From the NCBI GenBank assembly GCA_016235165.1, contig JACRLX010000022.1:62001-126000 (forward strand): DNA of 64,000 bases, read 5' to 3'. The notes below the pieces were generated by a model. The model was not told where the DNA came from. It worked only from the letters and a program-made list of their open reading frames with translations, and ran no database searches. The DNA comes from Rhodocyclales bacterium. Lineage in GTDB: Bacteria > Pseudomonadota > Gammaproteobacteria > Burkholderiales > Rhodocyclaceae. Positions 41,208 to 50,525 of the stretch are shown here, piece by piece (within the stretch, counting starts at the first letter, position 1; every line of letters begins with the position of its first letter). The translations under genes and the position numbers were made by a program.

Positions 41208-43009
41208 TACTTCTTCTTCGGCGCGTCGAGGCGGAACTTGACGAAGGAGCCGGGCGCATCTTCCAGCGCCTTGAACTTGCCCTTGGCCGGATCGCGCGCT
41301 GGGACCTTTTCGTCATTGAGCTTGGTGATCCACTTCTGCCAGTCGGTCCACCACGAGCCTTCGTGCTGGCGGGCAGAGGCGAACCATTCGTCGGGCGTCT
41401 CGGGACGGGCGTCATTGGTCCAGAAGCCGTACTTGTTGGCCGATGGCGGATTGACGATGCCGGCGATGTGGCCCGAGCCGCCGAGCACGAAGCGCACCGG
41501 GCCGCCGAGGGCGGTGGAGCCGAGGTAGGTGCTCTTCCACGGTGCGATGTGGTCCTCGACCGTGGAAATGAAGTAACTCGGCGTCTTCACCTTGGAAAGA
41601 TCGATCGGGGTGTCAAGCAGGGTGATGCCGCCGGGTACGCGCAGCAGGTTCTTCATGTACATGTTGCGCAGGTAGTAGCTGTGCATCTTGTAGGGCATGC
41701 GCGTGGAATCGGAGTTCCAGTACAGCAGGTCGAAAGGGAAGGGCTCCTTGCCCATCAGGTAGTTGTTGACCACGAAGGACCAGATCAGGTCGTTCGAGCG
41801 CAGCATGTTGAAGGTGCCGGCCATCTCCGAGCCCTCCAGGTAGCCGCGTTCCTCCATCTTCTTTTCCAGGCTGGTGACCTGGCCTTCGTCGATGAAAACG
41901 CCCAGCTCGCCCGGCATCGAGAAGTCGAGCAGGGCGACGAAGAAGGTGGCCGAGGCGATGCGCTTGTCCTTCTTGGCCGCCATGTAGCCCATGGTCGAGC
42001 CGAGCAGGGTGCCGCCCAGGCAGTAGCCGATCAGGTTGATTTCCTTTTCGCCGGTCTGCTGGCAGACCATGTCGATCGCGGTTAGCGCGCCTTCGGTCAG
42101 GTAGTCGTCGAAGCCCTTCTTCGCCAGCTTGGCGTCCGGATTCACCCAGGAGATGACGAAGACCGTGTGGCCCTGGTCGGTACACCACTTGATCCAGGAA
42201 TTGCTCTCGCGCAGGTCGAGGATGTAGTACTTGTTGATCCAGGGCGGGATGATCAGCAGCGGCCGCTTGAACTGTTCCTTGGTGGTCGGGTTGAATTGCA
42301 GCAACTGGATCATCTCGTTCTGGAAGATGACCTTGCCCGGCGTCGAGGCGACGTTCTTGCCCATTTCGAAGGCCGACGGGTCGGTCATCTTGACGCGCAG
42401 CTGGCCGCCGCCTTCCTCGATGTCGCGCAACAGGTTGTTGAAGCCCTTGAGCAGGTTCTGGCCGTTGCTCTTGACGGTTTCGCGCAACACCTCGGGGTTG
42501 GTCATGGCGAAATTGGATGGCGCCAGGGCGTCGATGAACTGGCGGGTGAAGAAGTTCACCTTCTTGCGCGAGACATCGTCGAGGTCTGCGACATTGGTCA
42601 CCGAGTCGTGGATGTGGCGCGCGGTGATCAGGTAGGACTGCTTGATGAAGTCGAACAGGAAATGCTCTTCCCACTCGGCGTCGGCGAAGCGCTTGTCGCC
42701 CTTCTTCGGCTGTGCCACCGGCGTGCCCTGCATGCCCATCATGCGCAGCGTGGAGTGCTGCCACAGCGAGAAGTAATCCCACACCAGGTTCATCTGTGCC
42801 TGCGCCAGCTTGTAGGGGTTGGCCAGCATCTTGGCCATCATGTCCATGAAGGCCTGGGCGATGCCGAGATCGTCTGAGGGTGCCGAAATGCCCTTCTTCA
42901 TCTGGCGCTTCATGTGATCGGTGATCAGGTGCGAGGCGCGTTCGGCGACCTCGGCATAGGTCTTGGCGATTTCCTTGGGATCGGGCAAGGCGGCGGCGTG
43001 TTTGGACAT
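41207..43009 (-). CDS. phaC: Class I polyhydroxyalkanoate synthase
   Basis: A 600-residue polymerase that links (R)-3-hydroxyacyl-CoA units into PHB granules. The lipase-like box GYCLGG carries the catalytic cysteine at 330; the Asp in VEDHIAPW and His in GSGHIAG complete the triad. The N-terminal domain and PWINKYYILDL are class I features. It is monocistronic except for the overlapping PIN gene; phaA/B are not adjacent, though a thiolase is encoded in the liu block. Confidence 0.95.
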   Translation of the reverse strand: MSKHAAALPDPKEIAKTYAEVAERASHLITDHMKRQMKKGISAPSDDLGIAQAFMDMMAKMLANPYKLAQAQMNLVWDYFSLWQHSTLRMMGMQGTPVAQPKKGDKRFADAEWEEHFLFDFIKQSYLITARHIHDSVTNVADLDDVSRKKVNFFTRQFIDALAPSNFAMTNPEVLRETVKSNGQNLLKGFNNLLRDIEEGGGQLRVKMTDPSAFEMGKNVASTPGKVIFQNEMIQLLQFNPTTKEQFKRPLLIIPPWINKYYILDLRESNSWIKWCTDQGHTVFVISWVNPDAKLAKKGFDDYLTEGALTAIDMVCQQTGEKEINLIGYCLGGTLLGSTMGYMAAKKDKRIASATFFVALLDFSMPGELGVFIDEGQVTSLEKKMEERGYLEGSEMAGTFNMLRSNDLIWSFVVNNYLMGKEPFPFDLLYWNSDSTRMPYKMHSYYLRNMYMKNLLRVPGGITLLDTPIDLSKVKTPSYFISTVEDHIAPWKSTYLGSTALGGPVRFVLGGSGHIAGIVNPPSANKYGFWTNDARPETPDEWFASARQHEGSWWTDWQKWITKLNDEKVPARDPAKGKFKALEDAPGSFVKFRLDAPKKK

Positions 43010-43033
43010 GGGGGCTCCTAGGGTTGGCCGGGT

Positions 43034-44047
43034 TTAACTCAGGTAACGGATGAATCCGTCTTTTTCGATGCGTTGCATGCTTTCTGCATGTTCAAGGTAA
43101 TTCAGGTGGGCGATAGCCTCGCCCATGGCAAACATGGTCTGGTGCGGATCGGGGATCTCGCGGTCGAACAGCACGGGAATCAGTTCCGCTGCCGACCTGG
43201 GGGTGCCGCGACAGGCATTCAGCAGCAATTCGCAGCGTTGTGCATGGTGGGCATGCAGTTGGTCCACCCGTGTGTGCAGGCCATGGAAGGGGCGTCCGTG
43301 GGAGGGCAATACCAGGGTGTCCTCGGGCAGGACACGCAACTGGTCGATCGATGCCAGGAACAGGCCGAGCGGATCGGCATGCGGCGTGCTGGCCATCACC
43401 GAAATATTCGTCGAAATCCGCGGCAGCAGCATGTCCCCGGAAATCAGGATGCCAAGCTCGGCGCAGTAAAGGCTCATGTGCTCCGGCGCGTGGCCGTGGC
43501 CGACGATGGTGCGCCACTCGTGGTCGCCGACGCGCAGGCGTTGATCGGGGAGCAGGCGTCGGTAGGTGGCGGGAATCTCGGGCACGCCGCGCTTGAATCC
43601 GTTGCCGCGCAGGATCAGGCTGTCGATACGCGCCTGATCGAGGCCATGGCAGCGAAAGAACTCCACCATGACGCTGACGCGGTAACCGGCGATCTGCTCG
43701 ACCATCATGTGCGCGGCGAGGTAGTCGCCCTGCGAGATCCACAGGCCGGCGCCGGTTTCCTGTTCCAGCCAGGCAGCCAGCCCCAGATGGTCGGGGTGGC
43801 AGTGCGTGACGATGGTGCGCGTCAAACGCCGTCCGGCCAGCGCCGACTTCCAGGCCTGCTTGATCGGCTCCTGGGCGAAGCCGGTATCGACCGCCGCGTA
43901 GCCGTCACCGTCGGCCAGCAGCCAGGTATTAATGTGGTTCAGCGCGAAAGGCAGCGGCATGCACAGCCACTCCACGCCGGGCGCGAGCGCGACGGCCACG
44001 CCGGGGGCAGGGGAGGTCTCGTGGGGATAGGCGATGGGAGCGTTCAA
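43034..44047 (-). CDS. MBL-fold metallo-hydrolase
   Basis: A 337-residue metallo-beta-lactamase-fold enzyme. The metal site is in TIVTHCHPDHLGLA near residue 88, further ligands in GHGHAPEHMSLY and LPSHGRPFHGL. The N-terminus has LNHINTWLLADGDGYAAVDTGF, typical of glyoxalase-II-like proteins acting on thioesters. The C-terminal HLNYLEHA segment fits the long LACTB2-like type. Divergent from liuR and between phaC and the liu locus, so an acyl-thioester substrate is plausible. Confidence 0.8.
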   Translation of the reverse strand: MNAPIAYPHETSPAPGVAVALAPGVEWLCMPLPFALNHINTWLLADGDGYAAVDTGFAQEPIKQAWKSALAGRRLTRTIVTHCHPDHLGLAAWLEQETGAGLWISQGDYLAAHMMVEQIAGYRVSVMVEFFRCHGLDQARIDSLILRGNGFKRGVPEIPATYRRLLPDQRLRVGDHEWRTIVGHGHAPEHMSLYCAELGILISGDMLLPRISTNISVMASTPHADPLGLFLASIDQLRVLPEDTLVLPSHGRPFHGLHTRVDQLHAHHAQRCELLLNACRGTPRSAAELIPVLFDREIPDPHQTMFAMGEAIAHLNYLEHAESMQRIEKDGFIRYLS

Positions 44048-44171
44048 GCCGCGTCTCTTTGCAACGGGGAGGGGAATCTGCTTAAACTTGCCGGCAGGCG
44101 GTCCGGCATTTTATCCAATTTTCAGGGCCTTATGTGCGGTGCAGCATTTTTGCCGTGCGGGGTCTGCGCTC

Positions 44172-44588
44172 ATGAACGAAACCCAAACCATCACCGAGCT
44201 GGCCCGTGAATTCGGCGTCACCACCCGCGCCATACGTTACTGGGAATCGCACGGCTTGGTCTCGCCGGCGCGCGAGGGCGGCAACCGCATCTACAGCAAG
44301 CGCGACAGTACCCGCCTCAAGCTGGCCTTGCGCGGCAAGCGCCTGGGCCTTTCCCTGGCCGAGATCAAGGACCTGATCGACATGTACGACACGGCCGAGG
44401 ACGAATCGACCCAGTTGCTGTCCTTCCTCGGCGCGCTTGAGCAGCGGCGTGCGGCGCTGGAACAGCAGCGCGACGACATCGAGGCGGTGCTCAAGGAAAT
44501 CAACCGCTTCGAGCGTCAGTGCCGGGAAATGCTGAAGGCCGGTCAGGCTCCTGGAAAGGCGGCAAGAAGGAAACCCCGCACTAGTTGA
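44172..44588 (+). CDS. liuR: LiuR-type MerR-family regulator
   Basis: A 138-residue MerR-type regulator. The winged helix starts TITELAREFGVTTRAIRYWESHGLVSPAREG. Next come GGNRIYSKRD and a coiled-coil dimerisation helix (EQRRAALEQQRDDIEAVLKEI). No metal-binding cysteines are present apart from one near the end, matching organic-ligand regulators. The position immediately before isovaleryl-CoA dehydrogenase and a palindromic operator identifies it as the leucine-degradation regulator LiuR. The start is chosen at 44172, as the upstream frame lacks a family-like N-terminus. Confidence 0.85.
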   Translation: MNETQTITELAREFGVTTRAIRYWESHGLVSPAREGGNRIYSKRDSTRLKLALRGKRLGLSLAEIKDLIDMYDTAEDESTQLLSFLGALEQRRAALEQQRDDIEAVLKEINRFERQCREMLKAGQAPGKAARRKPRTS

Positions 44589-44607
44589 CGTTGACGTCAA
44601 CGTTAAC
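44584..44607. promoter_or_regulatory. LiuR operator overlapping the liu promoter
   Basis: A perfect 16 bp palindrome ACGTTGACGTCAACGT (44588-44603) within a 24 bp near-perfect one. It overlaps the liuR stop and lies 37 bases before the next gene. TTGACG (44585-44590) and TACCAT (44608-44613), 17 bases apart, could be the promoter boxes. MerR-type regulators bind between -35 and -10, as here. Confidence 0.7.
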
Positions 44608-44643
44608 TACCATTCGCCACCTGCTTCCTCGGCCGGAGAACAC

Positions 44644-45114
44644 ATGCCGCATACCGCACGTCCCGCCCAGAAACGCTTCGAGCCGCGCAACCCCGACTGG
44701 GAAGCCGCCGTGCGCGGCAGCTTCGCCCGCCAGGGGGTGATGAGCCTGATCGGCGCCGAAATGGGAGCGCTGGCCCCAGGACATTGCGAAATCCGCCTGC
44801 GCTACCGCGAAGATCTGACCCAGCAGAACGGCTTCTTCCACGCCGGCATCACCAGCACCATCGTCGACAGCGCCGGCGGCTATGCCGGCCTGACGCTGAT
44901 GCCGGCTGGCTCAGACGTCCTGACCGTCGAATTCAAGCTCAACCTGCTGGCTCCCGCCGATGGCGACTACCTCGTCGCCGAGGGCCAGGTGCTGAAGACC
45001 GGCCGCAATCTCGTAATTTCGCGCGGCGAGGTCTATGCCATCAGGAACGGCAATGCCACCCACTGCGCGACCATGCAGCAAACCCTCATGACGATGTACC
45101 CCAAGGAGAACTGA
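44644..45114 (+). CDS. PaaI-type hotdog thioesterase
   Basis: A 156-residue acyl-CoA thioesterase of the hotdog fold. The active-site region NGFFHAGITSTIVDSAGGYAGLTLMP near residue 63 has the general Asp, and VEFKLNLLAPA follows. It is the first structural gene after the LiuR operator and ends directly before the acyl-CoA dehydrogenase start. It probably releases CoA from stalled acyl-CoA intermediates. Confidence 0.8.
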   Translation: MPHTARPAQKRFEPRNPDWEAAVRGSFARQGVMSLIGAEMGALAPGHCEIRLRYREDLTQQNGFFHAGITSTIVDSAGGYAGLTLMPAGSDVLTVEFKLNLLAPADGDYLVAEGQVLKTGRNLVISRGEVYAIRNGNATHCATMQQTLMTMYPKEN

Positions 45115-46305
45115 ATGCTCGGAATCAACTTTGACCTCGGCGAAGACATCGACGCACTGCGCGACGCAATCTGGGAGTTCGCCAGAAGGGAAATCCTGCC
45201 GCGCGCGGCCGACATCGACCGCGACAACCTGTTCCCCGCCGATCTGTGGCGCAAGCTGGGCGAGATGGGCCTGCATGGCATGACCGTGCCCGAGGAGTTC
45301 GGCGGCACCAACATGGGCTATCTGGCCCATGTCGTGGCGATGGAGGAAATCTCCCGCGCTTCGGCTTCCGTGGGCCTGTCCTACGGCGCGCACTCGAACC
45401 TCTGCGTGAACCAGATCCGCCGCAACGGCAACGACGCCCAGCGCAGGAAGTACCTGCCCAAGCTGGTTTCCGGCGAGCATGTCGGCGCATTGGCGATGTC
45501 CGAGCCGGGCGCCGGCTCCGACGTGGTGTCGATGAAGCTGCGCGCCGACCTGAAGGGAACTGGGGCAGATGCGCGCTATGTCCTCAACGGTTCCAAGATG
45601 TGGATCACCAACGGCGGGGATGCCGACACCCTGGTGGTCTATGCCAAGACCAACGCGGATGCCGGCCCCGGCAACGCAAAAGCGGGCATGACCGCCTTCA
45701 TCGTCGAGAAGGGTTTCAAGGGCTTCGGCAAGGGCCAGCACCTGGACAAGCTGGGCATGCGCGGTTCCAACACCTACCCGCTGTTCTTCGACGACTGCGA
45801 GGTGCCGGTGGAAAACGTCCTCGGCGGTGAAGGCAACGGCGTCAAGGTGCTGATGAGCGGCCTGGACTACGAGCGCGCCGTGCTCTCCGGCGGCCCGCTG
45901 GGCATCATGGCGGCCTGCATGGACGTGGTTATCCCCTTCGTCCACGAGCGCAAGCAGTTCGGCCAGAGCATCGGCGAATTCCAGTTGATGCAGGGCAAGC
46001 TGGCCGACATGTATTCGACCTGGCAGGCCTGTCGCGCCTATGTGTATGCCGTGGCCAAGGCCTGCGACCGCGGCGACCACGCACGCAGCCTGCGCAAGGA
46101 TGCCGCCGGCGCCATTCTCTACTCGGCAGAAAAGGCCACCTGGATGGCCGGCGAGGCGATCCAGGCCCTGGGCGGTGTCGGCTACACCAACGAGTATCCG
46201 ACCGGCCGGCTGTGGCGCGACGCCAAGCTCTATGAAATCGGCGCTGGAACCAGCGAGATCCGCCGCATGCTGATCGGCCGCGAACTCTACAGCGAGACCA
46301 TGTGA
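45115..46305 (+). CDS. liuA: Isovaleryl-CoA dehydrogenase
   Basis: A 396-residue FAD acyl-CoA dehydrogenase oxidising isovaleryl-CoA to 3-methylcrotonyl-CoA in leucine breakdown. Flavin-binding [18 protein letters not shown] and [17 protein letters not shown] are visible, as are [17 protein letters not shown] (with the isovaleryl-type catalytic Glu) and [32 protein letters not shown]. The ATG follows the previous stop directly. Identity is supported by liuB-E downstream. Confidence 0.92.
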   Translation: MLGINFDLGEDIDALRDAIWEFARREILPRAADIDRDNLFPADLWRKLGEMGLHGMTVPEEFGGTNMGYLAHVVAMEEISRASASVGLSYGAHSNLCVNQIRRNGNDAQRRKYLPKLVSGEHVGALAMSEPGAGSDVVSMKLRADLKGTGADARYVLNGSKMWITNGGDADTLVVYAKTNADAGPGNAKAGMTAFIVEKGFKGFGKGQHLDKLGMRGSNTYPLFFDDCEVPVENVLGGEGNGVKVLMSGLDYERAVLSGGPLGIMAACMDVVIPFVHERKQFGQSIGEFQLMQGKLADMYSTWQACRAYVYAVAKACDRGDHARSLRKDAAGAILYSAEKATWMAGEAIQALGGVGYTNEYPTGRLWRDAKLYEIGAGTSEIRRMLIGRELYSETM

Positions 46306-46826
46306 TGAGCACGGGAAAACGTGAGGAATGGCTGCGCCAGGAGGCCGAGGTCCGGGCCCGTTCGAGCCAGGAAGGCGTGCTCACGCTGGAGCACCTGCGC
46401 GAGAATTCCGGCCTGGAACTCTTTCGCAAGATGCTCTCCGGCGAGCTGCCGCGTCCGCCGATTTCGGACACCCTGGGCTTTCTGCTGGTCGAGGCGGAAA
46501 AGGGCCGCGCGGTGTTCCAGGGCCACCCGCAACACCGTCATTACAACCCGATCGGTTCGGTGCATGGCGGCTTCCACTGCACGCTGCTCGATTCCTGCGT
46601 TGCCTGCGCGATCCAGAGCACGCTGGAGCCGGGGCAGGGATACACCACGATCGAACTCAAGGTGAATTTCATCCGTGCGCTGACCGATCGCGTCGGCCCG
46701 GTGCGTGCCGAAGGCAAAGTGATCCACGCCGGCAAGCAGATCGGCACCGCCGAGGGCAAGCTCTACGACGCCGACGGCAAGCTCTATGCCCATGCCACGA
46801 CCACCTGCCTGATTTTCACGGTCTGA
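46305..46826 (+). CDS. Hotdog-fold thioesterase
   Basis: A 173-residue PaaI-like acyl-CoA thioesterase. An N-terminal helical region of about 50 residues precedes the hotdog domain: YNPIGSVHGGFHCTLLDSCVACAIQSTL carries the His/Gly/Asp active-site region, and GYTTIELKVNFIRALT follows. The start ATG shares a base with the liuA stop. It is the second of three consecutive thioesterases in this operon. Confidence 0.8.
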   Translation: MSTGKREEWLRQEAEVRARSSQEGVLTLEHLRENSGLELFRKMLSGELPRPPISDTLGFLLVEAEKGRAVFQGHPQHRHYNPIGSVHGGFHCTLLDSCVACAIQSTLEPGQGYTTIELKVNFIRALTDRVGPVRAEGKVIHAGKQIGTAEGKLYDADGKLYAHATTTCLIFTV

Positions 46827-46828
46827 TC

Positions 46829-47266
46829 ATGGGCAAGCTCCTCGACACCTATCGCGGCACCGTCTATCCCTGGCACTGCGACCACATGAATCACATGAAC
46901 GTGATGTATTACGTCGGCAAGTTCGACGAGGCGACCTGGAACCTGATGTCCCACATCGGCATGAGCGCCGCCTTCCTGCGCCAGCACCATCGCGGCATGG
47001 CGGCGGTGGACCAGCGCATCGGCTACCAGCGCGAGCTGCATGCCGGGAACACGGTGGCCATCCGCAGCGGCATCGTTTCCGTCGGCGAGAAGAAGATCAT
47101 TTTCTTCCACGAAATGCGCGATGCCGACAAGGACGAAATTTCGGCGATCACCCTGCTTACAGGCGTGCATATGGACACCCAGATGCGCAAGGCTTGCGCC
47201 CTGCCGGAACAGGTACGGGAAACGGCGCAGTCACTGGTGGTGGATTACGTCCTTCCGTGGTCCTGA
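46829..47266 (+). CDS. 4-hydroxybenzoyl-CoA-type thioesterase
   Basis: A 145-residue hotdog thioesterase of the FcbC/YbgC type. The N-terminus YPWHCDHMNHMNVMYYVGKFDEA contains the family's catalytic-Asp region, here DHMNHMN, and TWNLMSHIG follows. It starts two bases after the preceding thioesterase. Substrate unknown. Confidence 0.8.
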   Translation: MGKLLDTYRGTVYPWHCDHMNHMNVMYYVGKFDEATWNLMSHIGMSAAFLRQHHRGMAAVDQRIGYQRELHAGNTVAIRSGIVSVGEKKIIFFHEMRDADKDEISAITLLTGVHMDTQMRKACALPEQVRETAQSLVVDYVLPWS

Positions 47267-47296
47267 TGCGGCGCCCATCGTGAAAGAGGAAAACCC

Positions 47297-48466
47297 GTGA
47301 CCGGACAGATCGAGAAAGTCGGCGCCCACAGGACGGCGATTCGCGTCCTTGGCGCCGAGCACAAGGAAGAAATCGAGCAGGTGCGCCAGTTCTTCTGCAA
47401 CTACGCCGCCTGGCTGGGCGTGGATCTGTGCTTCCAGAACTTCGACGAGGAAATGGCCAGCCTGCCCGGGCGCTACTCGGCGCCGGAGGGCCAGCTGTTC
47501 TTCGCCACCGTCGACGGCAAGGGCGCCGGGTGCGTCGGAATTCGCGCGTACTCCGAGGGTGTCTGCGAACTCAAGCGCCTGTATGTCGAGCCGGGCTTTC
47601 GCGGGCTCGGCGTCGGCCGCGAGCTGGCGCTGGCCGCGATCCGCGCCGCGCGCAGGATCGGCTACCGCAAGATCATGCTCGACACCCTGCCGGCGATGCG
47701 CATCGCGGTGAAACTCTACCGCGACCTCGGTTTCACCGCCGCCCCGGCCTATTACCAGACGCCGGTGGAGGGCACGCAGTTCCTCGCCCTCGACCTGGAA
47801 AACTGGTCCGAAGACAGGGTCGAAAGCGACAACCTGTATCACCTGTTCGACTTCAACCGCGCCTGGGCACGCCAGATCCGCGAGGTCGATCCGGACTATT
47901 TCGAACGCTTGTCCCACCTGCAGACGCCGCAATATCTGTGGATCGGCTGCTCGGATTCGCGCGTACCGGCCAACCAGATCGTCGGCCTGCTGCCGGGCGA
48001 GGTCTTCGTCCATCGCAACGTCGCCAACGTGGTGGTGCATACCGACCTCAACTGCCTGTCGGTGATCCAGTTCGCCATCGATGTGCTCAAGGTGCGCCAC
48101 GTCATGGTCGTCGGCCACTACGGTTGCGGCGGCGTGCAGGCGGCGCTCGAACACAAGCGCGTGGGACTGGCCGACCTCTGGCTGCGCCATGTGCAGGATG
48201 TGCATACCCGCCACCAGGCGCGGGTGGACGAATTGCCTGCGGAACGGCGACACGACCGCCTGTGCGAACTCAACGTGCTGGAACAGGTGCAGAACGTCGC
48301 CCGCACCGTCTGCGTCCAGGACGCCTGGCAGCGTGGCCAGGAACTGACCATCCATGGCTGGATCTACGGCCTCAAGGACGGCCTGCTGCGCGACCTCGGC
48401 CTCACCCTGACCTCATCCGAACATGTCGCCGAGCGTTATCAGGCGGCGCTGGAAACCCTCAACTGA
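47297..48466 (+). CDS. Fusion of GNAT acetyltransferase and beta-carbonic anhydrase
   Basis: A 389-residue two-domain protein. Residues about 14-165 form a GNAT domain, with the acetyl-CoA loop ELKRLYVEPGFRGLGVGREL. Residues about 175-389 form a complete beta-carbonic anhydrase: zinc ligands Cys218, His274 and Cys277 (in CSDSRVP and VGHYGCGG) with Asp220/Arg222 dyad. The anhydrase could supply bicarbonate to the biotin-dependent methylcrotonyl-CoA carboxylase encoded downstream; the GNAT role is unknown. The fusion is uninterrupted, in frame, and without a linker stop. Confidence 0.88.
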   Translation: MTGQIEKVGAHRTAIRVLGAEHKEEIEQVRQFFCNYAAWLGVDLCFQNFDEEMASLPGRYSAPEGQLFFATVDGKGAGCVGIRAYSEGVCELKRLYVEPGFRGLGVGRELALAAIRAARRIGYRKIMLDTLPAMRIAVKLYRDLGFTAAPAYYQTPVEGTQFLALDLENWSEDRVESDNLYHLFDFNRAWARQIREVDPDYFERLSHLQTPQYLWIGCSDSRVPANQIVGLLPGEVFVHRNVANVVVHTDLNCLSVIQFAIDVLKVRHVMVVGHYGCGGVQAALEHKRVGLADLWLRHVQDVHTRHQARVDELPAERRHDRLCELNVLEQVQNVARTVCVQDAWQRGQELTIHGWIYGLKDGLLRDLGLTLTSSEHVAERYQAALETLN

Positions 48467-48477
48467 AAGGAAACACC

Positions 48478-49659
48478 ATGTCCGATTCCGTCGTCATCGT
48501 TGCCGCCGCCCGCACGCCCATGGGCGGCTTCATGGGTGATTTCGCGTCCCTTGCCTGCGCCCAGCTCGGCAGCGCTGCCATCAAGGCCGCCGTCGAGCGC
48601 AGCGGACTCCGGCCCGAGCAAGTCGACGAAGTCATCATGGGCTGCGTGTTGCCCGCCGGCCAGGGCCAGGCCCCGGCGCGCCAGGCCAGTCTCGGCGCCG
48701 GCCTGCCGCTGACGGCAGGTGCCACCACGGTGAACAAGATGTGCGGCTCCGGCATGCGCGCGGCGATGTACGCCCATGACATGCTCGTCGCCGGCAGCGT
48801 CGATGTGATGGTCGCCGGCGGCATGGAATCGATGAGCAATGCGCCCTACCTGCTGCCCAAGGCGCGCGGCGGTTTCCGCCTCGGCCATGGCGAGGTCAAG
48901 GACCACATGTTCCTCGACGGCCTCGAAGATGCGTATGACAAGGGCCGCCTGATGGGCACCTTTGCCGAAGAATGCGCGGACAGCTACAAGTTCACGCGCG
49001 AGGCCCAGGACCAGTTTTCCATCGCCTCCACCACGCGCTCCAAGCAGGCCAACAGCGACGGCAGCTTTGCCTGGGAAATCGCTCCGGTGACGGTCGCCGG
49101 CAAGAAAGGCGACGTCGTGGTCGACCGCGACGAGCAGCCCTTCAAGGCCAACCTGGAAAAGATCCCGACGCTGAAGCCCGCCTTCCGCAAGGATGGCACG
49201 GTGACGCCGGCCAATTCCTCGTCGATTTCCGACGGCGCCGCCGCGCTGGTGATGATGCGGGCGTCGACGGCGGCAAAGCTCGGCGCCAAGCCCGTTGCTA
49301 CGGTCGTCGGCCACTCCACCTTCGCCCAGGAGCCGAATCTCTTCACGACGGCGCCGGTCGGCGCGATCAGGAAGCTGCTGGCGAAGAACGCGTGGTCGGT
49401 GGATAGCGTCGACCTCTGGGAGATCAACGAAGCCTTTGCCGTGGTGACCATGGCGGCGATGCACGACCTCAAGCTGCCGTACGACAGGGTCAACATCCAC
49501 GGCGGTGCCTGCGCCCTGGGCCACCCGATCGGCGCCTCCGGCGCGCGGATCATGGTGACCCTGATCGGAGCCCTGCAGAAGTACGGCAAGAAGCGCGGCA
49601 TTGCCAGTCTGTGCATCGGCGGCGGCGAAGCGACCGCGATCGGCATCGAACTCTGCTGA
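48478..49659 (+). CDS. Acetyl-CoA C-acyltransferase (thiolase)
   Basis: A 393-residue thiolase. The acyl-accepting cysteine is in [12 protein letters not shown] near residue 89; the other catalytic residues are in [16 protein letters not shown] and [12 protein letters not shown]. It could cleave acetoacetyl-CoA formed from leucine, or condense acetyl-CoA for PHB made by phaC nearby. GGAAACACC precedes the ATG. The gene order within the liu block supports a catabolic role. Confidence 0.9.
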   Translation: MSDSVVIVAAARTPMGGFMGDFASLACAQLGSAAIKAAVERSGLRPEQVDEVIMGCVLPAGQGQAPARQASLGAGLPLTAGATTVNKMCGSGMRAAMYAHDMLVAGSVDVMVAGGMESMSNAPYLLPKARGGFRLGHGEVKDHMFLDGLEDAYDKGRLMGTFAEECADSYKFTREAQDQFSIASTTRSKQANSDGSFAWEIAPVTVAGKKGDVVVDRDEQPFKANLEKIPTLKPAFRKDGTVTPANSSSISDGAAALVMMRASTAAKLGAKPVATVVGHSTFAQEPNLFTTAPVGAIRKLLAKNAWSVDSVDLWEINEAFAVVTMAAMHDLKLPYDRVNIHGGACALGHPIGASGARIMVTLIGALQKYGKKRGIASLCIGGGEATAIGIELC

Positions 49660-49666
49660 GCCGGCG

Positions 49667-50524
49667 ATGACGCTGCAGACGCTCACCTACAGCACCGAGG
49701 GACGCATCGCCCGCATCACGCTGAATCGCCCTGATCGACTCAACGCCATCGTGCCGGAGATGCCGCGCGAGATCCGACTGGCGGTGGAACGTGCGAATGC
49801 CGACGACGACATCCATGTCATCATCCTGCAGGGCGCCGGGCGCGCCTTCTGTTCCGGCTACGATCTCAAGGACTTCGCCGAGGCCGACGTCGATACTCCC
49901 TGCACCCAGTCCATGCCCTGGGACCCGATGGTCGATTACCGCGCCATGAAGGGTTTCACCGACGACTTCTTCAGCCTCTGGCGCAGCCACAAGCCGACCA
50001 TCTGCAAGGTGCAGGGCTTCGCCGTCGCCGGCGGCAGCGACATTGCGCTGTGCTGCGACCTGGTGCTGATGGCCGAGGACGCGAAGATAGGCTACATGCC
50101 GGCGCGCGTGTGGGGCTGCCCGACCACGGCCATGTGGGTCTATCGCCTCGGCGCCGAAAAGGCCAAACGCATGCTGCTCACCGGCGACACCATCGACGGT
50201 CGCACGGCGAAGGAATGGGGCCTGGTGATCGACGCCGTGCCCGAGGCGGAGCTGGAGGACGCGGTGCTGAAGCTTGCCCGGCGCATGGCCGGCGTGCCGA
50301 AGAACCAGCTCATGATGCAAAAACTCATGATCAACCAGGCCTACGACAACATGGGGCTGGCCAACACGCAGATGATCGCCACGCTGTTCGACGGCATCAC
50401 CCGCCACTCGCCCGAAGGCCAGTGGTTCAAGCACTACGCCGAGGAGAAGGGCTACAAGGAGGCCGTGCGCCTGCGCGATTCCGGCGAGCCGATCCCCGGC
50501 AGCAAGTCATACAAGGATTATTGA
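49667..50524 (+). CDS. Enoyl-CoA hydratase/isomerase family protein
   Basis: A 285-residue crotonase-fold protein. The oxyanion-hole parts are [15 protein letters not shown] near residue 60 and [16 protein letters not shown] near 118. In place of one catalytic Glu is a [11 protein letters not shown] segment, so activity may differ from standard hydratase. The C-terminal tail is long and charged. It is distinct from the liuC hydratase later in the operon. Confidence 0.85.
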   Translation: MTLQTLTYSTEGRIARITLNRPDRLNAIVPEMPREIRLAVERANADDDIHVIILQGAGRAFCSGYDLKDFAEADVDTPCTQSMPWDPMVDYRAMKGFTDDFFSLWRSHKPTICKVQGFAVAGGSDIALCCDLVLMAEDAKIGYMPARVWGCPTTAMWVYRLGAEKAKRMLLTGDTIDGRTAKEWGLVIDAVPEAELEDAVLKLARRMAGVPKNQLMMQKLMINQAYDNMGLANTQMIATLFDGITRHSPEGQWFKHYAEEKGYKEAVRLRDSGEPIPGSKSYKDY

Positions 50525-50525
50525 G

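Noticed and set aside
43837-43850. CCAGCGCCGACTTC in the MBL gene as another dispersed-repeat copy
   Set aside because: It encodes KSALAG, a segment shared with the other MBL protein at 58684-58695, so protein homology explains the match; the CGCCGT half is absent.
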